A DNA stretch of 64,000 nucleotides from NCBI RefSeq assembly GCF_019704315.1, contig NZ_AP024597.1, forward strand, positions 62,001-126,000. The letters are read 5' to 3'. This document shows, piece after piece, positions 34,790 to 43,262 of the stretch. This DNA comes from Stygiolobus caldivivus. Lineage in GTDB: Archaea; Thermoproteota; Thermoprotei_A; Sulfolobales; Sulfolobaceae. The notes beneath the pieces are model-generated. The model was given only the letters and a program-made list of their open reading frames with translations. It was not told where the DNA came from and did not search any database. Numbering within the stretch: position 1 is the stretch's first letter; every line of letters begins with the position of its first letter. Made by a program: the position numbers and the translations under genes.

Positions 34790-35409
34790 GGCCTAGATAA
34801 AACTCAGGCGAGCCCCCTACAGGTAAGACGACAGTGGTCTGCTCGTTTTACTTTTTGAAAAACCGTGGCGGTTAAGTATTGTAGTGTTTTCCAAGGTAAC
34901 GTGTCTGTTCCACATTTAACACTACTTAATATCTTTAAGAGTAGTGCGTTAGTCTTTAGGAATTACTATGAAAAGACTAAAAAAGGAGGTAAACTTAATA
35001 GGTCTATTTTCTTTAATTTAAATCCCTATTATCGGTAGTATTATTAACGGGCTAGATGAAAAACATTAACGGGTCTTTTTGTGATTTCAATTTATCTCAC
35101 TAAAGTTAGGGTTTTAACTATAAAATAAATACTAAAAGTAATATTAACACGACGGGACGAGTGAAAGCTTATATAAGGAGGCTATAATTTGAATTACATA
35201 GAACAACCTCAGTATATTATACTATTTGTGCACTGAATTATGTCAATTTAAAAGGTAAAATTACAATTAGCAATGAAAAACTGAATAGCCCGTGGTTCTG
35301 TGATCTCAAGTGTTTATAGCTCTTTAAATAGTCGAAAAAAGTAAGTAACAACTAAATTATAATAGTTAAAAAAATTAGGATGACTTATCTTTGTATTTTC
35401 AAGGCTTGT
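34790..35409. other. Gene-free AT-rich stretch
   Basis: No gene is visible in 620 bp. The weak repeat AAAAACCGTGGC..TAAGTATT at 34856-34878 is shared with 31928-31950. The downstream part is very AT-rich and may carry terminator signals for the convergent gene at 35410. Confidence 0.4.
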
Positions 35410-36399
35410 TTATGAGCTTGTGTATGTGTAGTATGCGTCTGGGTATGGGTATACGTTGGGGTCACTGAAGTACAATATCATATTTGAAGGTACTTCAATA
35501 GCGTCAACAGCCTTACCGTTCAACAGCGTCTTCCATATTGGGTTATTCTGGTTAGCCATCAAAACAGCACTATCATAAGTACTCAAAGCCTTCTGCAAAT
35601 TAGCATAAGAGTTCAAGCACAAGGAAGTATCATTAGTCACATTAGAAGGCACAATCTGCTCACACTGACCCGTCAACGGGTTAGGGAAAATATTAGGATT
35701 AAACACCAGTACTACTACAATATACCATGGTATAGACTGAGTAGTACTAAAAGTCACAATGTGGTCATGAGCAGGAGTAGGCAAAACACCCTCAGGAAGA
35801 CCAAAAACACCATTCTTAATCCCCAAAGACTCCTCAACAGCAGTAAAAGCAGGAGAATATATCAAAGACATGTGGTCGGGACAAGCAGCAGGAGTATCAG
35901 CAGCACCACACTGAGTCAATACAGTATAAGTAGTACCATTATAAGTAAACGTAGGGAAACCCTGAGCATTAGCACCCAACTTCTGCACACCAAAAATCGA
36001 CAAACCAGCAAAAGCAGGAACAATCACATAAACCGGAGCAGCATTAGACGGTAAATCAGAAGAAGGCAAACCCTGACCAACCTCACACCCATCAGCAACA
36101 CTCTCCTGCTGAGACTCATTAGCAAAAATCGTAATACCAGACGTATTACAACTAAAGTCCATAGTATAATTAAAAGTTATAACCTGACCATTAAGAAAAG
36201 CAGCAGACAAATTATACATCATAGGCACAGTATGCGTATACGTGGTTTTTACTGTAGTGGTTACGCTTGGTTTAGTTGCATATAAGTAAAACCCTATTGC
36301 TGCTATTATTAAAAGTATTATTACAGCTGCACCAAATACTACATTTGATACAGCTTTCTTTTTTCTGTCTAGTTTATTTTCTTTATCTTTTCGCTTCAT
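35410..36399 (-). CDS. Membrane-anchored extracytoplasmic protein, unknown function
   Basis: A 329-residue protein with a charged N-terminus (RKDKENKLDRKKKAVSN), one strong hydrophobic helix (VVFGAAVIILLIIAAIGFYL, about residues 20-40) and a large Thr/Ser/Asn-rich outer domain with cysteines and many N-x-S/T sequons. The N-terminus resembles class III (pilin-like) or uncleaved signal anchors. Codons for about residues 55-280 end strongly in T (GGT, GTT, ACT, CCT, GCT), unlike neighbouring genes, a pattern often linked with very high expression. I do not recognise the family. It may be an abundant surface or electron-transfer-related protein. Confidence 0.7.
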   Translation of the reverse strand: MKRKDKENKLDRKKKAVSNVVFGAAVIILLIIAAIGFYLYATKPSVTTTVKTTYTHTVPMMYNLSAAFLNGQVITFNYTMDFSCNTSGITIFANESQQESVADGCEVGQGLPSSDLPSNAAPVYVIVPAFAGLSIFGVQKLGANAQGFPTFTYNGTTYTVLTQCGAADTPAACPDHMSLIYSPAFTAVEESLGIKNGVFGLPEGVLPTPAHDHIVTFSTTQSIPWYIVVVLVFNPNIFPNPLTGQCEQIVPSNVTNDTSLCLNSYANLQKALSTYDSAVLMANQNNPIWKTLLNGKAVDAIEVPSNMILYFSDPNVYPYPDAYYTYTSS

Positions 36400-37063
36400 T
36401 TTAAGTCCGATATTATCATAGTTTTAGAAAAGTAATAAAAAAGAGTTAAAACTATTCTAACTATGGACACGGACTAAGATTAAAATGATTTTAACAAGAT
36501 TTATTTTATATGTATGATATGAACTAGTTAAAATGGTAATGGACACTTAAATAAGTGTATGCAGTAATATTTCTTTTGTGTATGAATATATAAAACTTGT
36601 GCCGATAATAAGATACATTATTTAACGAGAGGTAATTGATAGAACTAATACTGCTTTTTCACAATATTATACTCAGTCAGGTGTTAAAGGGCAAAGTTTT
36701 CATTATCTCGCTATAAAACGTGTCCGTTTTATATTTAGGTGATTCATGTCTCTTTTTCGGTTTCTATTTATCTAAACAAAGTAAGATTATAACAATTATT
36801 AAATACATATACTACAATATTACTACATGCTACGTATAAAAGCGTAAGGTAATGTGTTTATAATTTATCTAGAATAATTTTAGATACATTTTATTATTTG
36901 TCCAAGAATTACCTTAATTCGAGAAAAAATTCTTCAGTTCACAATAAATGCCTTAGTGGCCATAACTAATCATAATATAGTCATTATGTTTTTTAGATCT
37001 ATTTATAATTATAGCCTAATTAATTCCCAAAAAACTTATTTTGCAGTTAAGGTGAAATAGCCT
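36400..37063. other. AT-rich intergenic region with repeat end
   Basis: No gene is seen. TATACTCAGTC-x-GTGTTAAAGGGCAAA at 36668-36694 matches the left end of the 106-bp element at 21934, without a matching right end. The rest is AT-rich promoter-like DNA for the genes on both sides. Confidence 0.45.
37051..37055 (+). promoter_or_regulatory. Ribosome-binding site of the HxlR-type gene
   Basis: GGTGA lies 8 nt before the ATG at 37064, which supports that start. A leadered, Shine-Dalgarno-led gene is a minority type in this order. Confidence 0.5.
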
Positions 37064-37420
37064 ATGTCCTCTAAATGCTGTATTAAGGATGAAGATCTAT
37101 GTATGGCCTATTCTTCGAGGCTGTTCGAACTGATAGCCAAGAAATATACTTATGCTATCCTTATTATTTTAGATAAATACGGTAGGTTAAGGTTTAATGA
37201 ACTTCAACGTAAGATGAGCGGGATAACTCAGAAGGCATTGTCTACCCGTTTAAAGGAGTTGGAAGAGCTTAAACTGGTAAAGAGGGAGGTCGAGCAAGAG
37301 CCTCTGAGGGTCTATTATTCCCTGACTACTGAAGGTAGGGCAGTGAAGAACGCGATTCAGATTCTTATAAGCGTGATCAACCTTATCGATAACGAACATA
37401 AGGATACATTTCTGTGTTAA
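37064..37420 (+). CDS. HxlR-family winged-helix transcriptional regulator
   Basis: A 118-residue winged helix-turn-helix protein. ELIAKKYTYAILIILDKYGR, RFNELQRKMSGITQKALSTR and LKELEELKLVKRE match the HxlR recognition core, and YSLTTEGRAVKNAI the wing and last helix. Cysteines at positions 5, 6 and 13 near the N-terminus and at the last residue could sense redox state or a metal. It is convergent with hydrogenase A and overlaps its end by 4 bp. It may regulate the nearby hydrogenase genes. That is inference from position. Confidence 0.85.
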   Translation: MSSKCCIKDEDLCMAYSSRLFELIAKKYTYAILIILDKYGRLRFNELQRKMSGITQKALSTRLKELEELKLVKREVEQEPLRVYYSLTTEGRAVKNAIQILISVINLIDNEHKDTFLC

Positions 37421-38916
37421 TGGACTGTACATACTAAGCACGGATCCTGGGCCCTAATTACGTGGTACGCCTCTATTGGATCTCTTGGATCAGCTACTTC
37501 GACTCCTATAAGTGCCTTAGCCAAGTGGCTCTTATTCCCCCAAGGATCTTCAGGGCCCATATTTATCTGAGTAGGTGTCACTATCTGATAATTACTTATT
37601 TTTCCGTCCTTTATAACTACCCAATGCCCTAGTGCTCCTCTTGCGGCCTCGACTAGACCAAAACCCGTTCCATCCCTCTGGTTAACTTTCTTATATGTCG
37701 GTTTGCCGATGACGAACTGGTCGAGCTCTTCCTCCATTAATTTATGAAACAGTGAAACCCTCACTATTCTAGATATAACCCTTGCGAGGACACTTGGTCC
37801 CTTCTTTTTTACCATGTCCGTAATAAGAGGACTAGCACTTATGGACATCATCGATAATGCCCCCACTTCAGGGGCCACGAGTGAGCCCTTATATCTATAC
37901 CTGAAGCACTTAGTGAAAGTGTATTTCCCATCGCTTATTTCTGGTACGGTTTCCCCCTCAAATGGGTGTAGCCCCGCTGTATCTCCCCTAGAATAGGTGT
38001 AGTGGGAGAAGTTAACAAACTCTAAGATATTTCTCTGGTCTATACTGTCTAACGTGTCCGATGATATGAAATATAGACCGCCTCTGAAACGCCTTTTCAA
38101 ATCCCTTAACTCGCTGTCATAAGAATATTCTTCCACGGGAAGGTGTCCGTAACTCATCAGTATTCCTGAACCATATCCCAAGTGATCCAGTCCCATCTCG
38201 ACACCGAACTTATAAATTAACGAGATATCACCCTCCTTATAATCTTCACTCCACTGCTCGAGGTCTTTTAAACTCCTTACTGTCTCAAGGAATTGGTCTA
38301 ACGGACCTCCTAGGACTGTCTTTTCCCAAAACTCCTTTGTTACTTGCCTTATAATCCCTTTAGCTTTTACAATATCCTGTTGTTGAGGGTCAGCTGTTAT
38401 ACCGCCCGGTACCATCGCGGAACCGTGGGGCCACTGTCCTCCAAAAATGGCGTATATTTCAGTGTATTTTTTTGACCATTTAAACGCTTCCCTATACGAA
38501 GTCCCGATCATAGGAGAGAGTTTTTTCACTATTTCCGGGTAGAACTCTGTGTCCTTGTATCTCTTATTGGTTACATCGATCAGGAACATCAGATACGTAT
38601 GTCTGACGTCGTTTTGGCAGATTTCAGCCATACTCATTACATTACGTATTTTGACTGCGTTAAAAGGTACTTCTGCTTTATAAGCCATTTCTAAAGCTGA
38701 CACCGCAGCGTATAAGTGTGATGCCCCGCAAATTCCGCAAATTCTAGGGGTTATGACCAGGCTGTCTAACGGGTTCTTCCCCTTGAGTATTACCTCTATT
38801 CCCCTGAATAAGTTGGATGAGAATTTGACATCAACGATTTTGTTTTTGTCATATATTAGTTTTACGTCTAAGTCTCCCTCAACTCTATTAAAAGGGCTTA
38901 TAACTTTCTCATTCAA
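37417..38916 (-). CDS. [NiFe] hydrogenase A, large (catalytic) subunit without C-terminal tail
   Basis: A 499-residue large subunit that carries the NiFe(CN)2CO site. The N-terminal ligand pair is in PRICGICGASH (C60, C63). The C-terminal pair is in AQDPCLVCTVH (C493, C496), and the protein ends exactly at H499. Most large subunits have a 15-35 residue tail after this histidine that a protease removes after nickel insertion; this one would need no such step. The RxEG segment is NRVEGDLDVKL. It overlaps the small-subunit gene by 8 bp. There is no signal peptide, so the enzyme is cytosolic or peripheral. It may belong to the crenarchaeal group 2e-like uptake class, but that needs a tree. Confidence 0.93.
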   Translation of the reverse strand: MNEKVISPFNRVEGDLDVKLIYDKNKIVDVKFSSNLFRGIEVILKGKNPLDSLVITPRICGICGASHLYAAVSALEMAYKAEVPFNAVKIRNVMSMAEICQNDVRHTYLMFLIDVTNKRYKDTEFYPEIVKKLSPMIGTSYREAFKWSKKYTEIYAIFGGQWPHGSAMVPGGITADPQQQDIVKAKGIIRQVTKEFWEKTVLGGPLDQFLETVRSLKDLEQWSEDYKEGDISLIYKFGVEMGLDHLGYGSGILMSYGHLPVEEYSYDSELRDLKRRFRGGLYFISSDTLDSIDQRNILEFVNFSHYTYSRGDTAGLHPFEGETVPEISDGKYTFTKCFRYRYKGSLVAPEVGALSMMSISASPLITDMVKKKGPSVLARVISRIVRVSLFHKLMEEELDQFVIGKPTYKKVNQRDGTGFGLVEAARGALGHWVVIKDGKISNYQIVTPTQINMGPEDPWGNKSHLAKALIGVEVADPRDPIEAYHVIRAQDPCLVCTVH

Positions 38917-39889
38917 GCCAATCTGCCTCTTCTCCTTTTTTCTTGTTTAAGGGCTTGAGCAAGTAGTTAGGAGCCGTTGCTCTAGCTACTGCTGAAAAAG
39001 TAGTGTAACTACCCCTACTTACCCCTAAGGGAAGTCTTTTAGGGATCCCACTCCTGTTCTTTTCGGTCATGAAGAAATTAAACGTAGGGAAATCGAACTC
39101 AGTACATCCGAAGCAAGGAGTTCCCACCCTAGTCTTGCTACTTTGGTTGTTCCATAGGATTAGGTTACACGGAGACCTAGTGTAAGAACCCTTGCACCCT
39201 AAGTTGAAGTAAAGACAACCTTCTTGATGCCCGAATTCTTTTAACCCTATTTTATAGCTAAAGTAAATGTTTCTTGGACAACCAAACTGCGTAGTCGTGG
39301 AGTAAATAAATTTAGGCCTCTGATATTCGTCCAGGTCTTCCGAGGTAAGCCTGTCAGAGAGAACCTGAATAAGTGTAGTAGTTATCCATGATGGGTGAGC
39401 TGGACAGCCTGAAATGTTAATTACCGGTAGGCCTTTAACGCTCTTAAACCCGCTCCCTAGAAATCCCCCTTTTTCTTTTTTGTGGAATTGTAAGCCTGTT
39501 GACTGGGTAGGGTTGGGGTCTGAGGCTGGTACCCCTCCGAAACTCGCACAATCACCCACAGCCACCACGTAATCTGCTACTTGGACTAATTCCCTTAACC
39601 AGTCTTTCATGGGCCTCCCTGCAAACATGTTAAATCTTCCGGTGTTATTCGGCCCTAGGATCACTGTACCTTCAAAGATAAGTACATCTAAGCGGACTCT
39701 TCCTCTGAGGATCGAAGTTAAAATTTCCCTCACTTTTTCTCCGGACTCTAGGGAAAGTGAAGGATGCCAAAGGAGCTTGGCATTATTGTCTTCAAGGAAG
39801 GTTAAAACGTCGGGCTGATCAGCGTTAAGGAAGGATAAAGTGTTCCCGCCACATGCGCCACCTTGTAACCATAAAATATTTTTTGTCAT
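38909..39889 (-). CDS. [NiFe] hydrogenase A, small (Fe-S) subunit, no Tat signal
   Basis: A 326-residue small subunit. The proximal-cluster motif, normally C-x-x-C, reads LQGGACGGNTLS, so cysteine 13 is kept but the second ligand is asparagine (N16). The other proximal cysteines are in VGDCASFGG and NISGCPAHP. The C-terminal half has the medial and distal cluster cysteines (TQFGCPRN, GCLYFNLGCKGSYTRSPC, GTPCFGCTEFDFP). It begins without a twin-arginine leader, so the enzyme stays inside the cell. A TATA-like TATATAAACG lies at 39911-39920. It is the first gene of the A operon. Confidence 0.93.
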   Translation of the reverse strand: MTKNILWLQGGACGGNTLSFLNADQPDVLTFLEDNNAKLLWHPSLSLESGEKVREILTSILRGRVRLDVLIFEGTVILGPNNTGRFNMFAGRPMKDWLRELVQVADYVVAVGDCASFGGVPASDPNPTQSTGLQFHKKEKGGFLGSGFKSVKGLPVINISGCPAHPSWITTTLIQVLSDRLTSEDLDEYQRPKFIYSTTTQFGCPRNIYFSYKIGLKEFGHQEGCLYFNLGCKGSYTRSPCNLILWNNQSSKTRVGTPCFGCTEFDFPTFNFFMTEKNRSGIPKRLPLGVSRGSYTTFSAVARATAPNYLLKPLNKKKGEEADWLE

Positions 39890-40069
39890 GTAAAATGATC
39901 ATAAATTATACGTTTATATATTTTCATATACTAAGTTACTATATAATGTGAATTACGTATTAATTGAGTAAAAATATGTTTATAATTGGCGTCCATAGTA
40001 CACTTATTAGGCTATAAATTGTCCACGAAAGGGATTCTTACCTCACAGCTACGGTGTGGTTCAATGACT

Positions 40070-40125
40070 TAACATGCCTTAAGTGCTGCGAGGAGATTTT
40101 ATAGGTCAGTGACGACAGTATAATT
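40070..40125 (-). repeat. Dispersed repeat / coding remnant, copy 2
   Basis: Matches 32984-33042. The minus strand encodes ILSSLTYKISSQHLRHVKSL and NHTVAVR before a stop. It is the only structured feature in the gene-free interval 39890-40280 apart from the hydrogenase promoter. Confidence 0.5.
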
Positions 40126-40280
40126 GGTGTTTCACAATTTGAGTGAAATATGCAGGAGTATACTTAGTTAGACCCTTAAGGACGGGAGTCTCTCACCTAT
40201 AACACGCTCAAAATCCCGATATAATTTTAAAGGTGCTATTGTCTTCTATACGCTGATCGAGTATAATTATTATTTAGAAA

Positions 40281-40817
40281 TTATGAGTTAACACCTTTTT
40301 CCCCGTTACTATTGGAATCTTTTTCGATTAGAGGTCTGGTCGATTTTCCCAGTTCTTTTAACATGTATTGGAGATAAGCTAAGGTAGTTTTAACATCGGG
40401 ATCATCAAACGACGCTAATAACTCAACAATATTAGACTGACTGTTTTCTCTGACTATTTTCTCAGCAGCCTTAGAAAGCCCTGAGGTCATAACATCTAAT
40501 ACTCCATGCTGTTCTAGATTACTCACTACCTTCCCTATCTTGTCAAGGTGCTTAGCTATTGCAGTTATACCGTTGATAAAGTCTTCTGAGTTCACTTCTC
40601 CGCTATCTATCATTTGTTGTATATCTCCCAATAACTCAATTATAGCTTTAAATGTTGGTGACCTGATGAATTTTAGTAAGTTTCCGCTTTTTAAAAGATC
40701 TAGTATAGAATCAAGTATCCCGCTACTGTTTAAATAGATCACCATCTCTATTAATTTTCTGAGACCCTCTTTATAGTCCTCATCTTCTAGTAATTCCTTG
40801 AGATCTTCGGTCATCAT
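40281..40817 (-). CDS. DUF1641-like helical protein near hydrogenase A
   Basis: A soluble, nearly all-helical protein of 178 residues from the ATG at 40817 (a TTG at 40862 would add 15). The pattern LIEMVIYLNSSGILDSILDL, a repeat of leucine-rich 'L-x-x-GxLD' helices and the late YLQYMLKELGKSTRPL resemble the DUF1641 family, which is often found with formate dehydrogenase, hydrogenase and heterodisulfide-reductase-like genes. Its likely role is a structural or electron-transfer-complex partner. The motif GAGGTAATGATG shows a Shine-Dalgarno-like site before the ATG. It is on the same strand as hydrogenase A but 391 bp upstream of it. Confidence 0.6.
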   Translation of the reverse strand: MMTEDLKELLEDEDYKEGLRKLIEMVIYLNSSGILDSILDLLKSGNLLKFIRSPTFKAIIELLGDIQQMIDSGEVNSEDFINGITAIAKHLDKIGKVVSNLEQHGVLDVMTSGLSKAAEKIVRENSQSNIVELLASFDDPDVKTTLAYLQYMLKELGKSTRPLIEKDSNSNGEKGVNS

Positions 40818-41070
40818 TACCTCTTTACTAATGGAAAAATAAAAATATTTTGATAGTTTCAACTAATTGCTTTCTGTAAAAATATTCTTTGTTTACGAAT
40901 ATTATTATAATAAAAATAACTATCCTTTATTTGTAATTATAGTTGAACAGTAATATTTGCAGGCCTGCCTAAGTCCAACGCCAGTTAAATTTATAAGACC
41001 TAGAAAAATTGACTAATATAGAGATTAAAAAGTTTTTAATAAGTGAGAGCTAAAGTTCACGCTAATGTTA

Positions 41071-42522
41071 TTATTTTTCATCTTTTAAAATTGTCTTATC
41101 ATCTATTTTTAACCACTCCGGTACAACTAATTTATATTTTTCAGAACGATAAACAAAAAGTAAACCAAACGACGCGAGTACCCCTAGAGTGACAGCGTAA
41201 ATGGAAGGCTGAACCTGAAAGGCCGAACCTGCATTTATAACGCCTACAATTACAATTCCTACCATTACTATTGCAGTTAAGGGCGATATTATCCTTACTG
41301 TCCAGTCAACAGGTTTTACAGCCCTGCTCCTCCACCAAACAACTGTTGCTGTTATTGCGTCCATACCGAATTCGGCTAACAGGAAAGCACCAGCCCCGGT
41401 GAGTACGATACCGAAGAATGACGACACAGAGGGAAAAGCGAGTTCCAGCACTTGAACCAAGACCTCGAGTGCAGTCAAAACTAACACGTTTAAGACGGGT
41501 GAGTTAGTTCTGGAGTGTGTCCACCCGAAAAATTCCGGTAGTATTCCATCCCTAGCACCCGCATACCAAGCCCGGGATAGGATGTAAGCGGTAAGCCACA
41601 GCGAACTGGCTGTAGAAGTAATAACTGCTATATCCATTAACCATACGTATTGAGGGATCACGTAAGATGCCCACCTGGCCAGTGGGTCTACAGAAGATGA
41701 CAGGGCAGGGATAGGTGTTTCAATAGTCATTATTGGCATAGTGATCATGTAAATCAGGAATACTGAGAGGAGCCCAACAATACCAGATAGACCGGGCCAC
41801 TTGTGGGGCTTTTTAGACTCTTCGGATGCATAGCTGTCTATCTCCCACCCGTCCAAGATGGTGGCGACAATAACCATTGTAGCTGCTAAAGCCAAGAAGC
41901 TATTCGGGGATGAAAAATATTTGGGGTCGAAGAACCAGTCCCAACTGAAATTGTTAACTTCGTGAGAGTTTAAGGAAATGAGACCTATACCTATAAAGCT
42001 ACCTAAAATGGTTAATTCCACGATCAGGAAGGCTTCTGTGAACCTGGCTGTGGGCTTAGCTCCTAGTATGAGGGGTATTGCGGCTACAATCGCCCATAAT
42101 ATACCTACTATAGAGTCCCAGAACACACTTAATTCCGTACTTCTCGTGATCAACCCCAGCCTATATAACATGTCCAACGTATATTCCCCGGCAGGTATTA
42201 TTATCGGGGGTAGGGATAGGAAATAGGCCAGTGTAACGATCCAGAATTGAAAAGCAGCGTATTTTTTGCCCATGAATTTCATCCCCCAGTGGTACGAGGC
42301 CCCGGCGTGGGGCGCTTTCCTATTTAGCTGCCTGAATATTATTGAAGCGAAAAGGAAGAAGGGAAACGATAGCACTACTGCCATTATAGCATGGGGGCCC
42401 ATGATTGATACCATACTTCCATAAGCTGCTGCTATACTGAACGTTGGTGCTACACTGGAAGTTGAGAGAGGTATCAGATCGTTTATGTGTAATACTTCTT
42501 TCCTTAGCCAACCTAACTTCAT
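41071..42522 (-). CDS. APC-family amino-acid permease
   Basis: A 483-residue integral membrane protein with about 12 hydrophobic helices. The first helix region (STSSVAPTFSIAAAYG) and the FRQLNRKAPHAGASYHWGMK segment are typical of amino acid/polyamine/organocation transporters: the GS-x-A-P-like unwound helix 1 and the conserved cytoplasmic loop with G-A-S-Y. The C-terminus ends in a short charged tail. It takes up amino acids or amines by proton symport. The substrate is not predictable. It has no evident link with the hydrogenases around it. Confidence 0.85.
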   Translation of the reverse strand: MKLGWLRKEVLHINDLIPLSTSSVAPTFSIAAAYGSMVSIMGPHAIMAVVLSFPFFLFASIIFRQLNRKAPHAGASYHWGMKFMGKKYAAFQFWIVTLAYFLSLPPIIIPAGEYTLDMLYRLGLITRSTELSVFWDSIVGILWAIVAAIPLILGAKPTARFTEAFLIVELTILGSFIGIGLISLNSHEVNNFSWDWFFDPKYFSSPNSFLALAATMVIVATILDGWEIDSYASEESKKPHKWPGLSGIVGLLSVFLIYMITMPIMTIETPIPALSSSVDPLARWASYVIPQYVWLMDIAVITSTASSLWLTAYILSRAWYAGARDGILPEFFGWTHSRTNSPVLNVLVLTALEVLVQVLELAFPSVSSFFGIVLTGAGAFLLAEFGMDAITATVVWWRSRAVKPVDWTVRIISPLTAIVMVGIVIVGVINAGSAFQVQPSIYAVTLGVLASFGLLFVYRSEKYKLVVPEWLKIDDKTILKDEK

Positions 42523-42653
42523 CTTCTCACCTCGGTAGGAATTTTTAATAGTTTATTCCTACCACCAGTATATATGTTTTCGTGATCCTTTCCACAATTA
42601 ACTCTAAGGCGGTCTAATGCCCACCGGAGTGGGAGGTAATCACACGGCTTACC

Positions 42654-42725
42654 TCACTTAACAACGTGATGACTACCACAAGAGGGACACGCTAAACCTT
42701 GCCTGATCACAGGCTTCCTACACGT
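42654..42725 (-). pseudogene. Zinc-ribbon fragment, transposase-like
   Basis: The minus strand encodes TCRKPVIRQGLACPSCGSHH, then VVK and a stop. The CPSCGS-x-x-VVK pattern is common at the N-terminus of IS1-like and related transposases. The frame has no start or continuation. The rest of 42523-42941 is gene-free and holds the promoter of the next gene. Confidence 0.35.
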
Positions 42726-42941
42726 AAGTAATACTCTATTTATAAATAGCTTAATGACGATATGATGAGGAGCATCAATGCATTTTGAGGTATTTATTAA
42801 TAAAAATTGCTAAATTTTTAAACAAATAATCTATTATAAATAAAATAATTTTAAATCTGACTAACACGTAAATTGTCTAGTGGTAATGTTAAACACGATC
42901 TAAAATAACTTTATATAACTTAGACGGTATGATAAGTTTTA

Positions 42942-43262
42942 ATGGTCGGCGAAATAGGACAAATTTGTGAATTTCTGAAATTAATGGGCTTAGATCTTAG
43001 AAAAGTAAAATATATACGCGTAGATACTTCAAAAATAACTAATGAGTTTATACAATTGTTACTCCTCTCAACTAATACAGAGATTATTTTATTTGTAGCT
43101 AACTCAGAAAAAGATGCCGAGAAGGTAACGGAAATAACTAACTCCCTTTTTCCAGACAAGAAAATTCTGAGTATAATCACGGACGAGAAGGAGAATAATA
43201 CGGTTACAGTCATAGTTGAGAAAAGAGATTACAGTCAGCAAAACCCCCCTACTCTTCTCTGA
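42942..43262 (+). CDS. Hypothetical protein (106 aa)
   Basis: A small soluble protein with an alpha/beta pattern (KVKYIRVDTSKITNEFIQLL, then TEIILFVANSEKDAEKVTEI, then NTVTVIVEKRDY). I do not recognise the family. A TATA-like CTTTATATAACTT (42909-42921) lies about 25 bp before the ATG. Its end overlaps the convergent HupK-like gene by 28 bp. It sits within the hydrogenase gene zone, so a role in that process is possible but unsupported. Confidence 0.55.
   Translation: MVGEIGQICEFLKLMGLDLRKVKYIRVDTSKITNEFIQLLLLSTNTEIILFVANSEKDAEKVTEITNSLFPDKKILSIITDEKENNTVTVIVEKRDYSQQNPPTLL

Noticed and set aside
31928-34878. Short similarity AAAAA-x-CGTGGC..TAAGTATT in two gene-free regions.
   Set aside because: Too short to claim a repeat family. 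It is only noted in the interval descriptions.
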